From Bifidobacterium imperatoris (GTDB taxonomy: Bacteria; Actinomycetota; Actinomycetes; Actinomycetales; Bifidobacteriaceae), in assembly GCF_002860405.1 (NCBI RefSeq), contig NZ_NMWV01000006.1, positions 1-64,000 of the forward strand: a stretch of DNA of 64,000 nucleotides. The letters run 5' to 3'. The notes beneath the pieces were generated by a model. It was not told the origin of the DNA, did not search any database, and saw only the letters and a program-made list of their open reading frames with translations. A program made the position numbers and the translations under genes. This document shows, one piece after another, positions 26,209 to 37,410 of this stretch (position 1 is its first letter; every line of letters starts with the position of its first letter).

Positions 26209-27231
26209 CTATGCGATGGCACAGGTGGAGGAACGCACCACCAACTGCGGCGGTACAGCAGCACGATGGGCTCCGCTTTCGTGGTCCTTAATCATGTTCA
26301 TCAACAGTTCGACTGTGACGGCACCGGCTTTGATGTAATCCCGCTTGACCGAGGTCAGTACGTTGTTCGGCACAAAGTCTCCGAGCACATCATCCACGCC
26401 GACCACGCTCACATCACGACCAACCGCAAGGCCACGACTCCGGCAGGCGGCAATGACACCATTGGCGATGGCGTCATCCGAAGCATAGATGGCCGTGCAA
26501 TCCGGGTAACGATCCAACAACTTGTCTGCGGCACGGAAGCCGTCATCCGGCATCCAATCATCCGCCTGCACGTAGTCGGGAACCGGGGCTCCATGATCTT
26601 CGAGGGCCTTGCACCATGCATTCACACGGGTCTGCGCTGCAGGGAATGAAAGCGGACCGCTGACATGCCATACCGTGCGGTGACCAAGATCCAGCAAATG
26701 TTCAACGGCCAGTTCGCTGATGCGCGATTCCTGCATGTCCACAAACGACCATTCCGGCGGGAAGGATTGCAGCGCCCCCAACACAACCGCAGGAATGCGG
26801 CCAATGGCGTCCGCGGCTTCCTTAGGGATATCGTCATCAGAAAATACAACCAGCCCATCAAGATTCAGGCTTTGCACATATTCGGCGTCACGCTGCAGCG
26901 TCGCGGAAACATCATCAGCCACAGGAATCATGATGATGCTGTAACCCAGCCGTGCGGTCACCGCGGACATACCTTCCAGCAAGTCGCCTAGCGCATTGTT
27001 GCGGTAGTAGCGCACAGCGAGACCGATCATCTTCGAACGGCCGATGCGCAACGCTCGGGCTTGCCGGTTCGGCGTGTAGCCGAGTTCTTTCATGGCGGCA
27101 TGCACTTTGCGACGTGTTGATTCCCGGACCTTCTCACTACCGTTGGCCACGCGTGAGACGGTTTGCTGTGAGACTCCTGCGGCCTTTGCCACATCGATAA
27201 TGGATACCGATTTCCCTCTGCCTGCAGTCAT
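26209..27231 (-). CDS. LacI-family transcriptional regulator
   Basis: A 340-residue regulator. The N-terminal helix-turn-helix reads DVAKAAGVSQQTVSRVANGS, followed by the hinge helix (ARALRIGRSKMIGLAV) and a periplasmic-binding-type ligand domain. It lies upstream of, and on the same strand as, the ABC operon, with three operator-like sites between them. It is probably the sugar-responsive repressor of that operon. The inducer is unknown. Confidence 0.93.
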   Translation of the reverse strand: MTAGRGKSVSIIDVAKAAGVSQQTVSRVANGSEKVRESTRRKVHAAMKELGYTPNRQARALRIGRSKMIGLAVRYYRNNALGDLLEGMSAVTARLGYSIIMIPVADDVSATLQRDAEYVQSLNLDGLVVFSDDDIPKEAADAIGRIPAVVLGALQSFPPEWSFVDMQESRISELAVEHLLDLGHRTVWHVSGPLSFPAAQTRVNAWCKALEDHGAPVPDYVQADDWMPDDGFRAADKLLDRYPDCTAIYASDDAIANGVIAACRSRGLAVGRDVSVVGVDDVLGDFVPNNVLTSVKRDYIKAGAVTVELLMNMIKDHESGAHRAAVPPQLVVRSSTCAIA

Positions 27232-27352
27232 CGCTTCAGCCCTTCATTTCACCGGCCATGAGGCCGGCACATCCTTGTTCTGCCGTTTGCACCCTGAACC
27301 CAGCCTTGCACAACCCCGCTACTACATGGTTCAGCATCTAACAGTCATAAGC

Positions 27353-27399
27353 AAAAAAGCCATTTGGCTGAGTACATGCGCGCACTCAGCCAAATGGCT
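27353..27399 (-). terminator. Terminator of the mutarotase-like gene
   Basis: AGCCATTTGGCTGAGT pairs perfectly with ACTCAGCCAAATGGCT around a 10-nt loop. On the minus strand six T follow. It lies 23 bp after the stop at 27422 and separates it from lacI. Confidence 0.95.
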
Positions 27400-27421
27400 G
27401 GCATCGAAATCAACTAGGAAC

Positions 27422-28297
27422 TCACGCCACGCTCAGGCTCTGAGAGAGTGCGTGGGATTCGCCGGGAGCCAGCGTCACCGCGTGCTCACGGCAGTTAGCA
27501 GCCTCGGCGCACACGAATCCTCGCCATTCACCAGCCACAACATCATTGACCAACGTGCCGTATGGCTTGCCGGGATTCCACACCACGGTTTGCGCAGAAC
27601 CGGACTTGGCAATGCGGATCGTGCGCTGCAATCCGGCATCATGCAGTTCAAGGATGCCATCAGACTCATAGACGCGGTCCACAGTGCCGTTGAAGGTCAC
27701 ATCAGGGTCGGACTGCACGCACGGCTTGAAGCCATCGGTGGCATCGGCATAGTGCGCGCCGCCCAAACCAGCAAGACGCACATTAGCAACATCGCTCACA
27801 TGGAAGTAAGTGTGCAGTGCTGCCTCGTAGGAGAAAGCAGCAGTTCCCGTGTTCGCCACAGTCAGCGTCACAGTCAGCGTATCGGTGGCATGAACTTCGA
27901 AATCAGCATGGAATTGCGGAGCTGGGGCACCTTCTTCTGCCGGCTCAAGCCACGGCACATCGCCGGGCTCAAGATCAGCGGAATCCAGCGTGTAATGCGC
28001 ATACTCATGGCTGAAGGACTCGGCATCCAACTGCCAGGTGCGAATACGGCCAAACCCATGATTCGGCTTCTTACCGAGACCGTGACCGTCGGCGAAGCCC
28101 GGACCAAACCACGGGAACACAATCGGCACACCGCCAACAATCGCCTTGTTGTCAGCCAAAGTCATTGAAGAGGGGCTCCACACCACGTCTTCATTCTGGC
28201 CGGCTGGACGCCAACGCAGTACGTGTGCGCCATAGTCGCTCACGGCAGCACTGCCGAGGCTGTTATTCAGATTGCGAAGAGCAAAACCACTGCTCAT
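27422..28297 (-). CDS. Hexose (6-phosphate) mutarotase-like protein, aldose 1-epimerase superfamily
   Basis: A 291-residue beta-sandwich protein. GGVPIVFPWFGPGFADG and NHGFGRIRTWQLD match the COG0676 group (YeaD-type D-hexose-6-phosphate mutarotases), and TYFHVSDVANVRLAGL carries the conserved central His. It would speed interconversion of the alpha and beta anomers of a sugar or sugar phosphate. It has its own RBS (AGGAGG) and is framed by strong terminators, so it is transcribed apart from nahK-galT and from lacI. The start at 28297 was chosen for the RBS. Confidence 0.85.
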   Translation of the reverse strand: MSSGFALRNLNNSLGSAAVSDYGAHVLRWRPAGQNEDVVWSPSSMTLADNKAIVGGVPIVFPWFGPGFADGHGLGKKPNHGFGRIRTWQLDAESFSHEYAHYTLDSADLEPGDVPWLEPAEEGAPAPQFHADFEVHATDTLTVTLTVANTGTAAFSYEAALHTYFHVSDVANVRLAGLGGAHYADATDGFKPCVQSDPDVTFNGTVDRVYESDGILELHDAGLQRTIRIAKSGSAQTVVWNPGKPYGTLVNDVVAGEWRGFVCAEAANCREHAVTLAPGESHALSQSLSVA

Positions 28298-28340
28298 ATT
28301 GCCTCCTAAGAACATGATCTGAATAGGAAAGTTCCAATAT

Positions 28341-28386
28341 CATAAGCCCGGCTCTCCCGAGGAAGGAACAGAGAGCCGGGCTTATG
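28341..28386 (-). terminator. Terminator of the nahK-galT operon
   Basis: CATAAGCCCGGCTCT pairs perfectly with AGAGCCGGGCTTATG (15 bp) around a 16-nt loop, 11 bp after the galT stop. Confidence 0.9.
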
Positions 28387-28396
28387 AGGTTCTGGT

Positions 28397-29919
28397 TCAG
28401 GCTTCGTTGAAGCCAAGGTTGGCAAGGAACGCGCGCGTCTGTTCCTTGGTCTTGAACACGGCGGTGTTGCCGAGGATTCGCTCGCATACGCTGCCAAGCT
28501 CATCCTGCACCGCAGCATGAATGGCATCGCGATCGCGGCTGCCGTTCAATGCGGCGGTCAGCTCATCCCATTCCAGCGAGAATTCGCTCACCGATTCCGG
28601 CAGTGATTCGCCAGCTGCGAGCGCATCTTCAATCACACCCAGCTGATCGACCAGTCGGCCCGGCAAAATGAACAGACCTTGAGCCTCAATCAGACCAACC
28701 GGTTCCTGCTTAATCGGCCAGAATTCGGGGTGCGCATGGAAGATGCCCTCCGGGTATTCCTCACTGACTGCATTGTTGCGGAAGATGAGGCTCATCTCAT
28801 AGCCGCGCTCGGTGATGATGGCGCTCGGCGAGACTGCGGACTGGCGGTTGCCATCTGCATCATGGCTGGCGATGTTGGCGGCTGCATCATCGAACTGCTG
28901 CCAAGCCAGGCGGATCTTGTCGCTGACTTCCACGATCGACTCGCGGTTCTTGGAGACCACGCGTACGGCAGTGCCGGGCCAGTCCAAAATCTCAACCGTG
29001 GCATCCGGGTATTCCGGCACGGTGAACGAAGCCCAAGTGGCCGCCTTGTGCATGGGTAGCAGTTCACCGCCACCCTGATAGTGGTCGTGTGCGAGTACAG
29101 AGCCGCCGATGCGCGGCAGTGCGGCATTGCATCCGAGGAAGTAGCCGGGGAAACGGTCCACAAAGTCGAGCAGATGGCCAAACGTGTCACGGTCCACATG
29201 CATAGGCGTGTGCTCCATATTCACGCAGATGCCATGCTGGTGGAAGTAGCCGTATGGGGAGAACTGCCAGAACCACTGCTCACCGCCGAGCGTGACCGGA
29301 ATCGTGCGCAGCGTGCGCTTGTTGCGGCCGGCGAAGCCTTCGTTCTCATGGCAGATCGTGCACTTCGGGTAGCCGCCTGCCACCGAATTGCCGGCTGCGG
29401 CCTTCTTCATGTTCTTGAATTCCGGCTTGGCCAGGTTGATGGTGACCACCAGACCGTGGGAGTCGAAGCGCGGGTTCTTGTCGAGCACGGCCTTCTTGAC
29501 GTAGTTGTTGGCCACGCAGTAACGGTAGAACCAATGCATGGCTTCCATACCGCCGTCCGTTTCCTCTTCCTCTTCGAAGCTGTCTTCGATGGAGGACGGC
29601 GTGCCGGAGAGCAGACCCATGATGATGTCGGCGTATACCGGGCCTTCTTCCGGCTCGAACAGGCCGGCTGCAACGGCAGCTGCACGGAAGTCTGCAATCA
29701 GGGCATCCGGGTAGGCGAAGGAGGCTTCGGCGTCAGACGCTTCATCAGAGGGAGCCGGAGTGGCGGACACATCGTAGGAATCGAGCCCGAACAAGGCGAA
29801 AATGTTGTTGCGCGTCCAGTCGGCGTCACGCTCATCCAAACCTAGGTTGCGCTCAGCGAATGCAACCAATGAGTCGATGGAGGCGTACACCTCGGTGAGG
29901 TTTTCGGTAGCGGCAGTCA

Positions 29920-29920
<1 letters not shown>
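28397..29920 (-). CDS. Hexose-1-phosphate uridylyltransferase, class II GalT
   Basis: A 507-residue GalT of the long, Gram-positive class II. YPKCTICHENEGFAGR, then GEQWFWQFSPYGYFHQHGIC and RIGGSVLAHDHYQGG carry the active-site His residues. It should make a UDP-sugar from a sugar 1-phosphate and UDP-Glc or UTP. In the known lacto-N-biose pathway the enzyme of this size (lnpC) acts next to NahK; here the start overlaps the nahK stop by one base (TGATG), so the two are coupled. The activity on Gal-1-P, GalNAc-1-P or GlcNAc-1-P cannot be told apart from sequence. Confidence 0.92.
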
Positions 29921-31321
<1,401 letters not shown>

Positions 31322-32194
31322 ATGACTCCGGTTGAACATCATGTTGACACGGCGGTTTCGCACTACTTTGTATACGTCCCCAGCCGCAATGCCCTGCGCA
31401 TGTTCCTATACCCCACGCGTATCGGCCTGTACCGATATCTCAAAGGCTACTGGCTCAACCGCAGCTCGTTCGGCAGTTTCATTCTGATGGCCGTCTACAG
31501 CGGCACATTCGTATTCACCGTGAACGGCAAACGTTCGATCGCCAGAACCGGTGATCTCGTACTACTGGACTGCCACGACCCGAACGTGTACCAGGCTCAA
31601 GCCGAAACAGACAGCACTCTGCTATGGATGCATTTCGACGGGCGATTGGCGCACGATTATTTCGAAGCCATCCACGCCGAACTCGGCAACGTCATTACCT
31701 TGAAGCGCGCCACGTATGCCATCAGCCGCTTCCGCATGATCTACGACACATTCGCCGAAGAACGCAAAATGAGCGAAGCGCGCATGAATCTGGCCATCAC
31801 GGAAATTCTCACCGAGTGTTTGACCGCCGGAGAAGATGCCGAACGCAGCGGCACCCCATACAATCAGCACGCCATCGAGGAAACGCTCTCCTACATCACC
31901 ACGCATCTGAATGAACCATTGCCGCTGCGCCAGCTCGCGGATATGGCGCTGATGAGTGAATACTATTACATTCGCGTCTTTAAACAGGTCACTGGATACA
32001 CACCGCACACCTATATCATCAACGCGCGCATGCACGCGGCGAAATATCTGCTGCTCACGGGCGAAGCCACGTTAAAGGAAATCTGCGCCGAATGTGGCTT
32101 CGCCTCCACCAGCGCCTTCTGCGCCGCCTTCAAAAAGAACTTCGGGGTAACCCCTCTAGAGTTCCGCGCCGCTTCCCGAGCCACGAATCAATGA
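31322..32194 (+). CDS. AraC-family transcriptional regulator
   Basis: A 290-residue regulator. Residues 1-170 are a cupin-type sensor arm (YLKGYWLNRSSFGSFILM ... RTGDLVLLDCHDPNVYQA), and the C-terminal 100 residues hold two helix-turn-helices (LPLRQLADMALMSEYYYIRV, KQVTGYTPH; ATLKEICAECGFASTSAFCA, FKKNFGVTP). It is divergent from nahK-galT and probably activates it, with a sugar as ligand. Confidence 0.92.
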   Translation: MTPVEHHVDTAVSHYFVYVPSRNALRMFLYPTRIGLYRYLKGYWLNRSSFGSFILMAVYSGTFVFTVNGKRSIARTGDLVLLDCHDPNVYQAQAETDSTLLWMHFDGRLAHDYFEAIHAELGNVITLKRATYAISRFRMIYDTFAEERKMSEARMNLAITEILTECLTAGEDAERSGTPYNQHAIEETLSYITTHLNEPLPLRQLADMALMSEYYYIRVFKQVTGYTPHTYIINARMHAAKYLLLTGEATLKEICAECGFASTSAFCAAFKKNFGVTPLEFRAASRATNQ

Positions 32195-32227
32195 TCAGGT
32201 GGATAACTTCCTTCTTCGCGAGTCAAA

Positions 32228-33598
32228 TCATCCGCGCAAAAACCACTTCCACGCTGGGATTTGATGAATCACAGAACCATTGTGCTCATAATCACGCTCT
32301 GCACCATCGCCCACGATGATAATGCCCTCATTGAGATCACGCTCTGACATCATCTCCCACAACGCACGCGTCTCACGCTTAACTGTCATCTCATCATCCA
32401 TGCTTGCTGTGACCTGATACAGCTCATAAGTTTCACTTTCCAGCGCATCGCCAACTACGAAATCAATCTCATACGCATGTTCACGCGTATGGAATGAAGC
32501 GATGCCATCCCGACGCAAGCCAATGTTGCGGCGACGCAACTCCAGATACACCGCCTCTTCCAACCGTTGACCATCTTCGCGAGTAGCAGCACTGGATACA
32601 GCTGCAGCAAGCCCTGGATCAATAGCATATATCTTGGGTAACGAAGTGGTTCTTTCGCTTAAGGACATCGACAATTCGCGCACGCGAAACAGCAAATATG
32701 CATCCTCAAAATATCCGAGAAGATCCCCCAGCAATTCACGACTGGTCGACAAACCAACCGAACGTAAATCATTTTCCACCTTGCGCAACGACAACTGTTT
32801 ACCGTTGGAGCCCAAAGCACGGCGAGCCAATGCGGATGCAACTCGCGGACGAGCGATGTTATGCCGCTCAACCACATCACGCAATACCACGCGTTGCGCA
32901 TACGACTGCAATAAAGCAATTCTTTGAGGAATGGGCAGGCCCTGAACCGCAGGGAAGCCGCCAATGGTCAGATAATCCTTCATGGCCTGCTGCAATGCAA
33001 GCCGCTCTTCCAATGAGTAATCATCGCCGGTACGATTACCGATGCCAATACGCCCGGAATCAATGACGTTATACGACCGAACAAATTCGCGGAACGAATA
33101 CGGCAACAACTCGAAATCCAACGCACGACCACGAAATTCCGTGGCAATTTCACTCGACAGCATCTTGGACGAAGAGCCGCTGACATAAATCGTGGCCTTC
33201 ACACTATCGACCACGCGACGCAGCCATGCACCCCAACCATGCATTTCCTGTAATTCATCAAAGAATAGATAAGAACCTTCGCGCAGAGCTTCAGGATGCG
33301 CAGCAAAGAACGTTTCCAGAACCTCGTCTCCAACAGACGACGTAATCGACCCCAAACGATCATCTTCGAAATTGAAATAGCAGATGCGATTCCATGAAAT
33401 ACCCGATTGGTGCAACCTCTCCATTTCCTGGAACAGACGATAACTTTTACCGCTTCGCCTCATACCAGTTACGACTTTGACTAAGTTGCCAGCCTTTGGC
33501 ACTAAAGGGGCGCCTAAATCCAGGTCTCGCTTCACAATCGGCTGAAAATCCTCGATATTGAAGCTCGCCAGTTTCTCTGCTATCACCGGATTCGCCAT
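32228..33598 (-). CDS. Second AAA_14/DUF4143 ATPase
   Basis: A 456-residue ATP-binding protein with Walker A VTGMRRSGKSYR (43-54), Walker B GSYLFFDELQEMHGW and IYVSGSSSKMLSSEIATEF as a sensor block. DUF4143 follows (SLRKVENDLRSVGLSTSREL ... PKIYAIDPGLAAAVSS), and the end has a nuclease-like core (EIDFVVGDALESETYELYQV). It is only distantly like the ATPase at 14956. Upstream (33625-33713) are three palindromic repeats. It is convergent with the AraC gene. Confidence 0.9.
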   Translation of the reverse strand: MANPVIAEKLASFNIEDFQPIVKRDLDLGAPLVPKAGNLVKVVTGMRRSGKSYRLFQEMERLHQSGISWNRICYFNFEDDRLGSITSSVGDEVLETFFAAHPEALREGSYLFFDELQEMHGWGAWLRRVVDSVKATIYVSGSSSKMLSSEIATEFRGRALDFELLPYSFREFVRSYNVIDSGRIGIGNRTGDDYSLEERLALQQAMKDYLTIGGFPAVQGLPIPQRIALLQSYAQRVVLRDVVERHNIARPRVASALARRALGSNGKQLSLRKVENDLRSVGLSTSRELLGDLLGYFEDAYLLFRVRELSMSLSERTTSLPKIYAIDPGLAAAVSSAATREDGQRLEEAVYLELRRRNIGLRRDGIASFHTREHAYEIDFVVGDALESETYELYQVTASMDDEMTVKRETRALWEMMSERDLNEGIIIVGDGAERDYEHNGSVIHQIPAWKWFLRG

Positions 33599-33624
33599 GA
33601 CTCCCCTATCTCGCCAAATACCGT

Positions 33625-33713
33625 AACTGGTAACTTTATTTTACCAATTTTCTCTAAACTGGCAAAGTAAAGTTACCAGTTTGGGGAAAATTGGCAAAGT
33701 AAAATTACCAGTT
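33625..33713. repeat. Three 26-bp palindromic repeats at a 32-bp period
   Basis: Units at 33625-33650, 33657-33682 and 33689-33713 all follow AACTGGYAA-N8-TTACCARTT. The first is in reverse orientation relative to the other two. Each unit is itself an inverted repeat with 9-bp arms, and centres are 32 bp apart, three helical turns. The array lies 27 bp upstream of the DUF4143 ATPase start and most likely controls it. Confidence 0.9.
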
Positions 33714-33754
33714 CCGCGTTAGCGATGTAGAAAAGCCGGCGAAAAGGGCGCGTA

Positions 33755-34684
33755 TTACAGCTCCACAGTCTCCTTGTTATCGTTCTTGACATGTGCGAAC
33801 TTGGCGGCGAGGGCTTCCTTGTTGCGCTTTTCGTCTTCCTCCTTGGCCTTCTTCTTGGCCTCGGCAGGATTCCACAGCACATCTTCGTGATGCTTATTCC
33901 ACTCGGCTTCGGCCAGCGGAGCAATCAGCTTCGCGGTCACCTCCAGCGTCTCGCCGGCGGAAGCCGCAGCGCGAGCCTTGACCAACGCGATAATCTTGTC
34001 GTCGGTCAGGCAGATGCGCGGAATCGAGCACTGTTCACGCAGCTCATTGACATACAGCAAAATCGGCAGCGACTGCGCGGCAATACGGCGAGCAACGGCA
34101 TCATCCAATTCGCCGGCTCCAGCCGAAGCAGTACCGGCAGCCACCGCCCCCAGCAATGCATCGCACACAATAAGCGCTGCCGCAAATCGGCTCGCTACTG
34201 CGGCAGCATCTGCAGCGCCTTCTCCCTCGGCTGCAGCATCAACCTGCACATGCGATTCAGCGGCAGCGATGATATTGCGAATCGCAGTCTGCGTAGCCAC
34301 ATTCCATTCGACGCCTAAAGCCTCGGCCGCGGTAAACACCAGCGCCGCGTTGCCGGTTTCGGAATAGTCGAGCATCGTATCGTAGGCATCATTGGCTGCG
34401 AGCAGCGTATCAACGATATCCTGCGGGCGGCCTGGGATCGCATCGGCACCCTCATAGACAAACTCAGCATCCGGAACCGTCACATCTTCACCAGTAAGAA
34501 CGCGCGCGAACGCGCGGGTGACGCGGACCTGCAGATTCTCTGCATACTTGGCATCGTTATCCATGTGCATGGCTTGAGTAAGCGGCCACAGAGCAATCAA
34601 CGATGCCCCAGCTTCGGCAGCTTGCTCGACTTCCGGCAGCGCAGCCACGCGCGCGATAGCATCACGATTCAAATCAACGGTCAT
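33755..34684 (-). CDS. Alanine-rich helical protein of unknown function
   Basis: A 309-residue soluble protein, mostly helical: MTVDLNRDAIARVAALPEVE at the start, Ala/Glu-rich in the middle (DAAAEGEGAADAAAVASRFA), and a charged coiled coil at the end (AEAKKKAKEEDEKRNKEALA). No membrane segments and no domain I can name. The start at 34684 follows AAAGGAGC. The gene is separate from the ATPase downstream and from the phosphatase upstream. Confidence 0.75.
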   Translation of the reverse strand: MTVDLNRDAIARVAALPEVEQAAEAGASLIALWPLTQAMHMDNDAKYAENLQVRVTRAFARVLTGEDVTVPDAEFVYEGADAIPGRPQDIVDTLLAANDAYDTMLDYSETGNAALVFTAAEALGVEWNVATQTAIRNIIAAAESHVQVDAAAEGEGAADAAAVASRFAAALIVCDALLGAVAAGTASAGAGELDDAVARRIAAQSLPILLYVNELREQCSIPRICLTDDKIIALVKARAAASAGETLEVTAKLIAPLAEAEWNKHHEDVLWNPAEAKKKAKEEDEKRNKEALAAKFAHVKNDNKETVEL

Positions 34685-34841
34685 TGCATGCTCCTTTGCT
34701 TGAGCGCCCTCACCCCTCAGTGGGCCGGTCGTGTCTACCAATCGATTGTAGTGTTCATGCAGCGCGAGCCTTAGTCGGCTTTGTCAGCAGTTCCATTCGG
34801 GGAGAAGAGCCGAAAAAGTCTGCAATCACAACGTTTCCCAG

Positions 34842-35501
34842 CTACTTGACATCTGCAGCCGGGTCCACATACGTGATGGACATCACACGACCGGTCTCAT
34901 TGTCGTAAGTCACAGAAGTCACGGATGCGAGCGCCGTATGACGCAGGAACATCCAATGTTCCGGGTGGCCGGTCTCAAGATAGTGACGATACGACCAAAT
35001 CGGCGATTCATGGCTAACCACCACAATCTGCTTGCCGGGATGCTGCGCCACCTTCTCACGCGCGAACTCATCCATACGTTGAGCAATATGCTGGTAAGAC
35101 TCGCCCCAGCTGGGCTTGTACAGGTTCAGCACCAGCTTCCAGTTGCCGTTCTTCCACAGCGCACCCTCACCATGACCAATGCGCTTGCCACGGAATTCAT
35201 TGCCCGCTTCAATCACACGCTCATCCGTAGTGAGTTCGAGCGGCGCTTCGCCACGCTTTTCGCGCACGCCATTGAGCGCGTCGAGAATCGCACCTGCGGT
35301 TTCACGCGTGCGGTCGAGCGGCGAGGAATACACCGCCGCAATCGTATTGGTTTGCGGATTGCTGGCCAGATAGGATGCCGTAGCCCGAGCCATGCGGCGG
35401 CCCACATCGGATAGATGGAAGTCCGGCAGACGTTCGTACAGCAGATGATCGGGATTGTAGACCTTACCGTGGCGGACGAAGTGGATAGTGGTGACGGGCA
35501 T
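34842..35501 (-). CDS. Histidine phosphatase (phosphoglycerate mutase) family protein
   Basis: A 219-residue enzyme. The phospho-accepting RHG is in TIHFVRHGKVYN (residues 5-16), YSSPLDRTRETA carries the second conserved Arg, and IVVVSHESPIW the second His. Such enzymes hydrolyse small phosphate esters or move phosphate; the substrate here is open. The start at 35501 has AAAGGAG 7 nt upstream. Confidence 0.9.
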   Translation of the reverse strand: MPVTTIHFVRHGKVYNPDHLLYERLPDFHLSDVGRRMARATASYLASNPQTNTIAAVYSSPLDRTRETAGAILDALNGVREKRGEAPLELTTDERVIEAGNEFRGKRIGHGEGALWKNGNWKLVLNLYKPSWGESYQHIAQRMDEFAREKVAQHPGKQIVVVSHESPIWSYRHYLETGHPEHWMFLRHTALASVTSVTYDNETGRVMSITYVDPAADVK

Positions 35502-35847
35502 CAGAATCTCCTTTACGAACAATCACAAATCAGCATCAATCTTAGTGAAACAGACCCCAGTGCAGAACGCTGGCATAAAGCAAGTGAACTTGATGAATAA
35601 CTATCGTAAATTACCGCGTGTCAATCTAGCTCACCGCATAGAGTAGCCGTGACGCAAATATGCGGGCTGGGGTTCGGTTTACGAGCGGTTCGGCAATGGA
35701 CCGTAAAGATCTTCGCACAAGCCAGTTCAATCCACGCAAACTTTGCGCGACCCTGGACAAACACATCATTCGATGAGGGCTTCGCCACCCAACGCCACGG
35801 GCAGCGAGGGACATCCAATCGGGAGCGGAAAGGAGCGTAGTGCTGTT

Positions 35848-37281
35848 ATGTCCAATACGAACACCGTTACGGCCGCCATTAAGGAAGTAACTCATAAGGT
35901 TTTTGGCGGGTATGCCGAGCTGCTGCGCATTCCGCATACCGCCCGCTACTCTATCGGCGGCGTGATCGCCTGCATGCCGTTCCCGATGGTGGGTATGACC
36001 ATCACCATTTCCGTGCAGCATTACTACGGCAATTATTCGCTGGCCGGTATGCTCACCGCCATTCAAGCGATTGCATTGGCCGTCACCACGCCATTGCTGG
36101 GCAAGCTCACGGATAAGTTTGGTCAGCGCCAGGTTTCGATTCCAACCATCATCGTGTGGATTGTGGCCGCCATCGCGCTGACCACGTCGATTACCAACCG
36201 TGCGCCGGAATGGGTGCTGTATTGCTTGACTCCGTTCCTTGCTGCGATCCCGCCGTGGGGTGCGATGAGCCGCGCGCGCTGGACCAAGATTTTGAAGGGC
36301 GACCACGAGCGCACGAATCGCGCGCTTTCCCTGTGCGGCGTGCTCGATGAGTGCATGTGGGTGGTCGGCAATCCGTTGGCCTCCACTCTGGCCGTAATTT
36401 CCGGCCTGCTGGCGTTCTCGTTCACTGGCGTGTGCGTGGTGGTGGGCGCGCTAATGTTCCTGACCGAGCTCACTACCGAGCCGCCGTCGCAGTCTGCCCT
36501 GGCTCGCGCGGAGGGCATCACCCGCAAGGAATACCGCGAACGCGAGGCCGCTCGTGCCGAAGCATTGAAGGCAGAGACTGCCGTGGAAGAGACCCGTCAT
36601 CGTCTGGAGCGTGAAGGCGTTACTGATGAGGCTCAAATCAGGGCTGCCATTGATACTGCGGTGGCTGAGGCCCGCAGCGGCAAGAAGGCTTCCATCTGGG
36701 GCCCGGGTCTGATTGCCGTGTGCGTCACCTGGTTCGGCCTTGGTGCATTCCAATCGGCTGCCGGCATTTCGATTATTGCGTTCGCCACCGAGTCGAATAT
36801 GAAGCAGTACACCGGCTTCGTGTTCGCATGCTTCTCCATCAGCTCCCTGATGGGTGCGCTGGTGTATGGCGCGAAGAACTGGTCAATCGCCCTGTGGAAG
36901 CGCTTCTACTTCTGCTTGGCTGTGGTGAACCTTGGCATCGGTACGTTCATGTTCGCCAAGCATCTGTGGGTGATTATGATCATCTATTTGCTGATTGGCG
37001 TGTGCCAGGCACCGACCTGGATTAACGGCAATCAGCTGATGTTGCACTTGGTGCCGCCGTCTCGCCTGACCGAGGGTATGGCGTGGATGGGTGCGATGAA
37101 CTCCATCGGCTCCTCCGCCGGTTCGGCTATCGCCGGACAGTTCATCGACCGTATGGGCTCACACGGCGGCTTCATGGTGGTCACCACTTTGGCTATCGCC
37201 TCGCTGGTGATTGCATTGGTCGGCTTCAAGCAGATCAAGAGCTCCACTGAGCAGCCCACGCTCACCGAAGTCACGGTGTGA
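35848..37281 (+). CDS. MFS transporter
   Basis: A 477-residue integral membrane protein of the major facilitator superfamily. Two sets of about six membrane segments are linked by a long charged cytosolic loop (about residues 215-275, REREAARAEALKAETAVEET). The signature GKLTDKFGQRQV follows segment 2. The loop is unusual in length and helical. The substrate is unknown. The start at 35848 lies 12 nt behind AAAGGAG. Confidence 0.85.
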   Translation: MSNTNTVTAAIKEVTHKVFGGYAELLRIPHTARYSIGGVIACMPFPMVGMTITISVQHYYGNYSLAGMLTAIQAIALAVTTPLLGKLTDKFGQRQVSIPTIIVWIVAAIALTTSITNRAPEWVLYCLTPFLAAIPPWGAMSRARWTKILKGDHERTNRALSLCGVLDECMWVVGNPLASTLAVISGLLAFSFTGVCVVVGALMFLTELTTEPPSQSALARAEGITRKEYREREAARAEALKAETAVEETRHRLEREGVTDEAQIRAAIDTAVAEARSGKKASIWGPGLIAVCVTWFGLGAFQSAAGISIIAFATESNMKQYTGFVFACFSISSLMGALVYGAKNWSIALWKRFYFCLAVVNLGIGTFMFAKHLWVIMIIYLLIGVCQAPTWINGNQLMLHLVPPSRLTEGMAWMGAMNSIGSSAGSAIAGQFIDRMGSHGGFMVVTTLAIASLVIALVGFKQIKSSTEQPTLTEVTV

Positions 37282-37303
37282 GAAAGCGCTAAATATGTCC
37301 CTC

Positions 37304-37356
37304 GTGGGATGCAACTGCAAAACCGCATAACGCTCACCATTGCAGTTGCATCCCAC
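37304..37356. other. Long perfect hairpin between MFS and AlbA-type genes
   Basis: GTGGGATGCAACTGCAA pairs perfectly with TTGCAGTTGCATCCCAC (17 bp) around a 19-nt loop. No U-run follows, so it may be a transcript end, an RNA-processing element or a binding site. It lies between convergent genes. Confidence 0.8.
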
Positions 37357-37410
37357 ATCACTGGCCACACAGCAGTGGTCTTTCGCGCAAGTATGAAACT
37401 TAAATCATAA

